A DNA stretch of 64,000 bases from NCBI GenBank assembly GCA_934668875.1, contig CAKUON010000002.1, forward strand, positions 124,001-188,000, written 5' to 3'. Position numbers and translations under genes: made by a program. Within the stretch, counting starts at the first letter, position 1; each line of letters begins with the position of its first letter. Below are positions 60,135-64,000 of the stretch, piece by piece. The stretch is from an uncultured Collinsella sp. GTDB lineage: Bacteria > Actinomycetota > Coriobacteriia > Coriobacteriales > Coriobacteriaceae. Below the pieces are notes generated by a model. It was not told where the DNA came from, did not search any database, and saw only the letters and a list, made by a program, of their open reading frames with translations.

Positions 60135-60764
60135 ATGGCAGCTGCGCAGCCGCTTAAGATTCGCATGGTTGCCGGGCTTGGCAACCCGGGCGAGGAATAT
60201 GCCGAGACCCGCCACAACGCCGGCTTTAAGGCAATCGACGAGCTGGCCCGTCAGGCCGGCGTCACGTACTGGAAAAACCAGGCCGGTGCCGAGGTCGCGC
60301 TCATCAACATCAACGACCCCGAGGAAGAAGGCGGCAAGCGCCAGATTGTGCTGGTCAAGCCGCAGTCGTACATGAACACCTCGGGCGGCCCCATCTCCAA
60401 GCTCTGCCGCGAGTACAAGATCAAGGCCGAAGAGCTGCTCGTGATTCACGACGAGCTCGATATTCCCGCAGGCGACGTGCGCGTCAAGGTGGGCGGCGGC
60501 CATGCCGGCCACAACGGCCTGCGCTCCATCATCGACAAGATGGGCAGCCGCGACTTTAGCCGTATCCGCACCGGCATCGGCAACCCTCCTGGCAAGATGG
60601 CCGTCGCCGACTACGTGCTTAAGCAGCTGCGCGCCCGCGAGGCCGAGGACTTCCAGGACACCTGCGCCCGCGCCGCCGACGCCGCCGGCCTGGCAATCGT
60701 CCACGGCGTGGTCTATGCCCGCGACCACGTCAACGGCGCCGCCTCCGCCAACGGCAAGCACTAA
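60135..60764 (+). CDS. pth: Peptidyl-tRNA hydrolase
   Basis: 209 residues. Recycles peptidyl-tRNA released from ribosomes. Motifs: GLGNPGEEYAETRHNAGF (catalytic His), KPQSYMNTSG, IHDELDIPAGDVRVK (catalytic Asp) and GGGHAGHNGLRSI. AAAGGA lies 8 bases before the ATG. It has a ~15-residue Ala-rich C-terminal extension. Separate from prs by the family D/nuclease insertion. Confidence 0.95.
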   Translation: MAAAQPLKIRMVAGLGNPGEEYAETRHNAGFKAIDELARQAGVTYWKNQAGAEVALININDPEEEGGKRQIVLVKPQSYMNTSGGPISKLCREYKIKAEELLVIHDELDIPAGDVRVKVGGGHAGHNGLRSIIDKMGSRDFSRIRTGIGNPPGKMAVADYVLKQLRAREAEDFQDTCARAADAAGLAIVHGVVYARDHVNGAASANGKH

Positions 60765-60957
60765 AACCTGCCATTTAGGGACAGGTTTATTTTGGCAGGT
60801 TTTATCTGCGGAAACACCCCGGTTGCCGCATCGCAATAAACCCCGCGCCGCCATACATACGCTGCATCCCAAAGGGGCCGGTCTCATCGCAACGCGAGAC
60901 CGGCCCCTTTGCCGTTTTGCCTGATAAAACCGACCAAAATAAACCTGTCACTTTTTG
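60763..60957. repeat. Inverted repeat around the pth terminator
   Basis: CAGGTTTATTTTGGCAGG near 60782-60799 is repeated in inverted form at 60928-60950 (ACCAAAATAAACCTGTC). The GGGACAGG motif links it to the GGGGAC repeats elsewhere. Its centre holds the pth terminator. AAAACCTGCCA/TGGCAGGTTTT also forms a local hairpin. Confidence 0.55.
60871..60910 (+). terminator. Terminator of pth
   Basis: AAAGGGGCCGGTCTC pairs with GAGACCGGCCCCTTT (15-bp perfect stem, 10-base loop). Confidence 0.8.
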
Positions 60958-61025
60958 GTAGGCCAGACGGGATAAACCGTTTTCCCACCTGCCGAAGAAA
61001 CACGTAAGTGACATGTACATGAGGG

Positions 61026-61120
61026 TATAATTTGCACCGTATGTCTGCACAACGCCTGTGCGCGTACGGTTTTATTCGGGCTACCGTCCATTTCCGTGGA
61101 GGCACGGTTCGGCAGCCCTT
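61026..61120 (+). promoter_or_regulatory. Promoter and structured leader of nfnAB
   Basis: A perfect TATAAT (61026-61031) has no clear -35. The ~100-base leader has two hairpins: ACCGTA...GCACA / TGTGC...TACGGT followed by TTTTATT (61036-61076), and GGGCTACCGT...ACGGT...AGCCC (61078-61118). The first could act as an attenuator; the second repeats the ACCGT/ACGGT arms. Confidence 0.4.
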
Positions 61121-61136
61121 ACAAGAGAGGGGTTCT

Positions 61137-61976
61137 ATGTATAAGATCCTGGAGAAGACGCAGTTCTCGGAGAAGGTGTTCAAGTTCCGCATCGAGGCGC
61201 CTGCAATCGCCAAACATGCGCACGCTGGACAGTTCCTCATGGTCCGCGCCAACGAGACGGGCGAGCGCGTCCCGTTTACCCTGGCTGGCTGGAACGGTGA
61301 CGAGGGCTGGGTCGAGTTCATCTTCATGGTGATCGGCAAGACCACCGAGATGCTGTCCACCTACGAGGCCGGCGAGTCGCTGCGCGACGTCGTGGGCCCG
61401 CTGGGCGTTCCCACCGAGATGGCTGAGGGCCCCTGCGCCGTCATTGGCGGCGGCGTCGGCCTGGCAATTGCCTTCCCGGTCGCCAAGCACCTGGTCGAGA
61501 CCGGTCACGAGGTGCACGCCATCATGGGCGCCCGCACCAAGGACCTCCTGCTCATGGAGGACCAGTTCCGCGAGCTCCTCGACGAGGACCACATCCACAT
61601 CACCACCGACGACGGCTCTTACGGCGAGCAGGGCGTTGTCACCGCTCCGCTGGAGCGCCTGCTGCAGGACAAGGCCGTGAGCCAGGTCTTCTGCGTCGGC
61701 CCCGTTCCGATGATGAAGTTCTCGACCCTCACCGCCCAGAAGTACGACACCCCCATCACCGCGTCGCTCAACCCCATCATGGTTGACGGCACCGGCATGT
61801 GCGGCTGCTGCCGCGTCGAGGTGGGCGGCGTGACCAAGTTCGCTTGCGTCGACGGCCCCGACTTCGATGCCACCCTGGTCGACTGGGATGACCTCCGTGC
61901 CCGCCAGGCCGCTTACCGTTCCGAAGAGGGCGAGTCCCTCAAGGCCTATGAGGAAAAGAGCTGCGCATGCCACTAG
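61137..61976 (+). CDS. nfnA: NfnA-like subunit of ferredoxin:NAD(P) transhydrogenase (FAD/[2Fe-2S])
   Basis: 279 residues. FNR-like FAD domain (MVRANETGERVPFTLAGW), NAD-binding domain (GGGVGLAIAFPVAKHL; CVGPVPMM) and a C-terminal Cys-rich [2Fe-2S] site (MCGCCRVEVGG...FACVDGP). The size and pairing with the next gene fit NfnA of the electron-bifurcating transhydrogenase. Annotation as dihydroorotate dehydrogenase electron transfer subunit or SudB is the main alternative. The ATG at 61137 has GAGAGGGG. Confidence 0.8.
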   Translation: MYKILEKTQFSEKVFKFRIEAPAIAKHAHAGQFLMVRANETGERVPFTLAGWNGDEGWVEFIFMVIGKTTEMLSTYEAGESLRDVVGPLGVPTEMAEGPCAVIGGGVGLAIAFPVAKHLVETGHEVHAIMGARTKDLLLMEDQFRELLDEDHIHITTDDGSYGEQGVVTAPLERLLQDKAVSQVFCVGPVPMMKFSTLTAQKYDTPITASLNPIMVDGTGMCGCCRVEVGGVTKFACVDGPDFDATLVDWDDLRARQAAYRSEEGESLKAYEEKSCACH

Positions 61977-63376
61977 TTAATGGTCGTTTCGTTGCCGATA
62001 TGAAGTCGCCCCGCACCCCCGATAACGAGGAGCCGGCTGCCGAGCGCGCCTGCGACTTCCGCCCCGTCGACAAGGGCTTCACCGAGGAGATGGCGCTGGC
62101 CGAGGCCGAGCGCTGCCTCAACTGCAAGAAGCCGTTCTGTGTCGAGGGCTGCCCCGTCAACATCAACATTCCCCGCTTTATCGAGCAGATCCGCGCGAAG
62201 GACTTCGGCGGTGCTCTCGATACCATCCGCGAGGACTCCATGCTTCCCGCCATCTGCGGCCGCGTCTGCCCGCAGGAGAACCAGTGCGAGGGCAAGTGCA
62301 TCCGTGGTAAGAAGTCCGAGCCCGTGGCCATCGGCCAGCTCGAGCGCTTCCTGGGTGACCGCCCCGAGCTCGCCTCCACGCCCAAGATGGCCCCCAAGAA
62401 CGGCAAGAAGGTCGCCGTCGTCGGCTCCGGCCCGTCCGGCATCACCTGCGCTGGCGAGCTCGCCCGCAACGGCTTCGACGTCACCGTCTTTGAGGCCTTC
62501 TTCACCGGCGGCGGCGTGCTGGTCTACGGCATCCCCGAGTTCCGTCTGCCCAAGGCAGTCGTCAAGCGCGAGATTGACGGCCTGGAGGACATGGGCGTCA
62601 AGTTTGAGTACAACTCCGTCGTAGGCAACATGGCCACGGCCGAGGAGCTGTTCGAGCAGGGCTTCGACGCCATCTACGTGGCGACCGGCGCTGGCCTGCC
62701 CAAGTTCCTCAACGTCCCCGGCGAGAACCTGCCCAACGTCTTCTTCGCTAACGAGTACCTCACCCGCGTGAACCTGATGAAGGCCAACAAGTTCCCCGAG
62801 TACGACACCCCCACCAAGCACGGCAAGAACGTCGTCGTCTTTGGTGGCGGCAACGTGGCTATGGACGCCGTCCGTACCGCTAAGCGCCTGGGCGCCGAGC
62901 ACGCCATCATCGCCTACCGTCGTACCGAGGATGAGATGCCCTGCCGCCGCGCCGAGCTGCACCACGCTAAGGCCGAGGGCGTCGAGGTCCTGCCGCTCGT
63001 CTCCCCGCTCGAGTTTGTCGCTGGCGAGGATGGCTCCGTGTGCGCCGTCAAGGTCCAGAAGATGGAGCTCGGCGAGCCCGACGAGTCCGGCCGTCGTCGC
63101 CCGGTGCCCATCGAGGGCGCCATCGAGGAGATTCCCTGCGATGTCGCGATTTCGGCTATCGGCACCAACGCCAACCCCTTCGCTGCCAAGATCGGCGGCA
63201 AGATGGAGCTCAACAAGTGGGGCTACATCGTTGCCGACGAGGAGACCGGCCAGACCACCGATCCCCGCATCTGGGCCGGCGGCGACATCGTCACCGGTGC
63301 CGCTACGGTCATTCTGGCGATGGGCGCCGGCAAGAAGGCCGCCGCTTCCATCACCAAGAGCCTGCTGGGCGAGTAA
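61967..63376 (+). CDS. nfnB: NfnB-like subunit, glutamate-synthase-small-subunit family
   Basis: 469 residues. N-terminal Cys motifs (CLNCKKPFCVEGCPV; ICGRVCPQENQCEGKC) hold two [4Fe-4S] clusters. FAD and NAD(P) Rossmann motifs follow: VVGSGPSGITCAGELARNG and VVFGGGNVAMDAVRTAKRLG, with GGDIVTGAATVILAMGAGK near the end. The start overlaps NfnA by 10 bases. No glutamate synthase large subunit is nearby, favouring NfnAB, which couples ferredoxin and NADH oxidation to NADP+ reduction. Confidence 0.85.
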   Translation: MPLVNGRFVADMKSPRTPDNEEPAAERACDFRPVDKGFTEEMALAEAERCLNCKKPFCVEGCPVNINIPRFIEQIRAKDFGGALDTIREDSMLPAICGRVCPQENQCEGKCIRGKKSEPVAIGQLERFLGDRPELASTPKMAPKNGKKVAVVGSGPSGITCAGELARNGFDVTVFEAFFTGGGVLVYGIPEFRLPKAVVKREIDGLEDMGVKFEYNSVVGNMATAEELFEQGFDAIYVATGAGLPKFLNVPGENLPNVFFANEYLTRVNLMKANKFPEYDTPTKHGKNVVVFGGGNVAMDAVRTAKRLGAEHAIIAYRRTEDEMPCRRAELHHAKAEGVEVLPLVSPLEFVAGEDGSVCAVKVQKMELGEPDESGRRRPVPIEGAIEEIPCDVAISAIGTNANPFAAKIGGKMELNKWGYIVADEETGQTTDPRIWAGGDIVTGAATVILAMGAGKKAAASITKSLLGE

Positions 63377-63406
63377 TCACCTGCAGCACTAGCCATCAAA
63401 CGGCAA

Positions 63407-63443
63407 AGTCCCCGTCGAGCACACGCCCGGCGGGGGCTTTTTT
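63407..63443 (+). terminator. Terminator of nfnAB
   Basis: AGTCCCCG-CG pairs with CG-CGGGGGCT, followed by TTTTTTCT, 30 bases after the stop codon. Confidence 0.88.
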
Positions 63444-63460
63444 CTATGCCGGTCGACCGA

Positions 63461-63493
63461 CCACCACGATGGGGACAGGCACCTTTGTGGTGG
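63461..63493. repeat. Small hairpin with GGGGACAGGCACC loop
   Basis: CCACCAC pairs with GTGGTGG around GATGGGGACAGGCACCTTT. The GGGGACAG core links it to the other GGGGAC repeats. It lies between the nfnAB terminator and the triple hairpin. Confidence 0.45.
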
Positions 63494-63517
63494 TCTGGGG
63501 TCTGGTCGGTCGTTTTG

Positions 63518-63733
63518 TCTCGATCTGTAACACGTGGAGCCCGTTGAGCATCGTAGTTGTTACAGATCGAGATATTGCTCCAGCCGCCCCCGCTTTATCT
63601 CAATCTGTAACAGTTAGAGGCCAAATTCCTCGCTACGTGTTACAGATCGAGACGTTAGGTTGGCAGCCGAACAGTTCATCTCAATCTGTAACACCTGGAG
63701 CCCAAATATCTGGCTTGGTGTTACAGATTGAGA
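63518..63733. repeat. 216-bp triple-hairpin array, family C copy 2
   Basis: Three hairpins at 63518-63572, 63598-63652 and 63679-63733, built from alternating 15-mers TCTCRATCTGTAACA and its complement. Every loop is 25 bases; gaps are 25 and 26 bases. Geometry is identical to copy 1 at 40230, while loops and gaps differ. It lies 37 bases past the stop codon of the leftward surface protein. Confidence 0.85.
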
Positions 63734-63770
63734 TCTTGCAAAAGCCGAGGATGGGCGCCGTCATCAAAAC

Positions 63771-64000
63771 CTAGCGCTTGCGGCGCTTGGTCGCGGCGAT
63801 GCCGGCTGCGACGACCGTTGCTCCGGCGATACCCAAGGCGACGACCGTCATACCGGTGTCGTCACCTGTGTTGGCAAGCTTCGCGCCATCAGGCTTCTTG
63901 CCGCTCTTATCCTTACCCTTGGACTTGCTTGTCGTCACCGTGGTCGTGGTCGAGGTCGACCCACCCGTGGCGGTCCCGGTGCCGCCGCCCTGCTCGCCGC
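63771..64000 (-). CDS. 3' end of a sortase-anchored surface protein (LANTG)
   Basis: The open minus-strand reading runs from the window edge to a TAG at 63771. It encodes a Gly/Thr/Ser-rich stretch (GGSTSTTTVTTS), a Lys-rich spacer (KSKGKDKSGKKPDGAK), LANTG, a ~20-residue hydrophobic helix and the tail TKRRKR. This is a complete cell-wall sorting signal with Ala in place of the usual Pro. The protein's body lies beyond the window. No terminator is evident apart from the triple hairpin array. Confidence 0.85.
   Translation of the reverse strand, partial: GEQGGGTGTATGGSTSTTTTVTTSKSKGKDKSGKKPDGAKLANTGDDTGMTVVALGIAGATVVAAGIAATKRRKR

Noticed and set aside
59644..60375. 243-codon plus-strand reading across the second family D element and pth
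   Set aside because: It runs through an inverted repeat and in another frame of pth, has no ribosome binding site and no recognisable domain.
61967..63376. Glutamate synthase small subunit (GltD)
   Set aside because: No large subunit is nearby, and the overlap with an FAD/[2Fe-2S] partner of NfnA size fits NfnAB better.

Overview
The window reads as a chromosomal stretch of a GC-rich coriobacterium, most likely Collinsella. The basis is qualitative: GC-biased codons, coriobacterial family types (a LuxR regulator with a many-pass membrane N-terminus, an NRAMP-related magnesium-type transporter, a very large isopeptide-domain pilin-like protein), and an H2/ferredoxin energy metabolism (Ech hydrogenase plus NfnAB). 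I see no phage, plasmid or CRISPR-Cas region, and no complete insertion sequence.

Layout. 1-13 kb: the first codons of a leftward gene, an OafA-type acyltransferase, a magnesium cluster (NRAMP-related transporter, MgtE-derived protein, and a CorC/CNNM protein further on), a polysaccharide-deacetylase-like protein with altered catalytic motifs, PRC-barrel and YtxH-like proteins, a stand-alone domain resembling the N-terminus of cyanophycin synthetase, a hemolysin III protein and an alpha/beta hydrolase. 13-24 kb: a DUF362 ferredoxin, a MacB/FtsX-type ABC exporter, an ABC-2 exporter (ATPase plus two permeases) and a divergent DesK/NarL-type two-component system. 24-31 kb: one 2098-residue LPTTG surface protein. 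31-37 kb: a group 4 [NiFe] hydrogenase operon in Ech order with EchA and EchB fused. 37-46 kb: a transposase-type HTH protein, an Old Yellow Enzyme-family Fe-S flavoenzyme, the initiator tRNA, CoaX, a biotin-ligase-like protein, a FolP-FolK fusion, a sirtuin and exonuclease III. 46-55 kb: an ECF S component, a small membrane protein, a LuxR regulator, a MATE pump, an amidohydrolase, and the ECF energising module (fused double ATPase plus T component). 55-64 kb: GlmU, Prs, a nuclease-like orphan gene between two inverted-repeat elements, Pth, NfnAB, and the 3' end of an LANTG surface protein.

The most unusual content is intergenic. At least ten families of palindromic elements occupy gaps between genes. 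Several are present twice with identical or nearly identical total length and internal spacing but different loop sequence: a 216-bp triple hairpin (40.2 and 63.5 kb), a 160-bp element and a 152-bp element that sit together twice (30.8-31.2 and 46.1-46.6 kb), a 66-67 bp hairpin (24.1 and 46.6 kb), and a 203-204 bp element bracketing the nuclease-like gene. One similar palindrome lies in frame inside the ECF ATPase gene. Conserved arms, fixed geometry and compensated arm changes suggest mobile or selected structured elements rather than ordinary terminators.

How the genes fit together: Ech would couple ferredoxin oxidation to H2 formation and ion pumping, and NfnAB would exchange electrons among ferredoxin, NADH and NADPH. 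The ECF A1A2-T module probably energises the S component at 46.8 kb and others elsewhere. The two-component system beside the ABC-2 exporter, with palindromic sites between them, looks like a stress or drug-responsive export unit.
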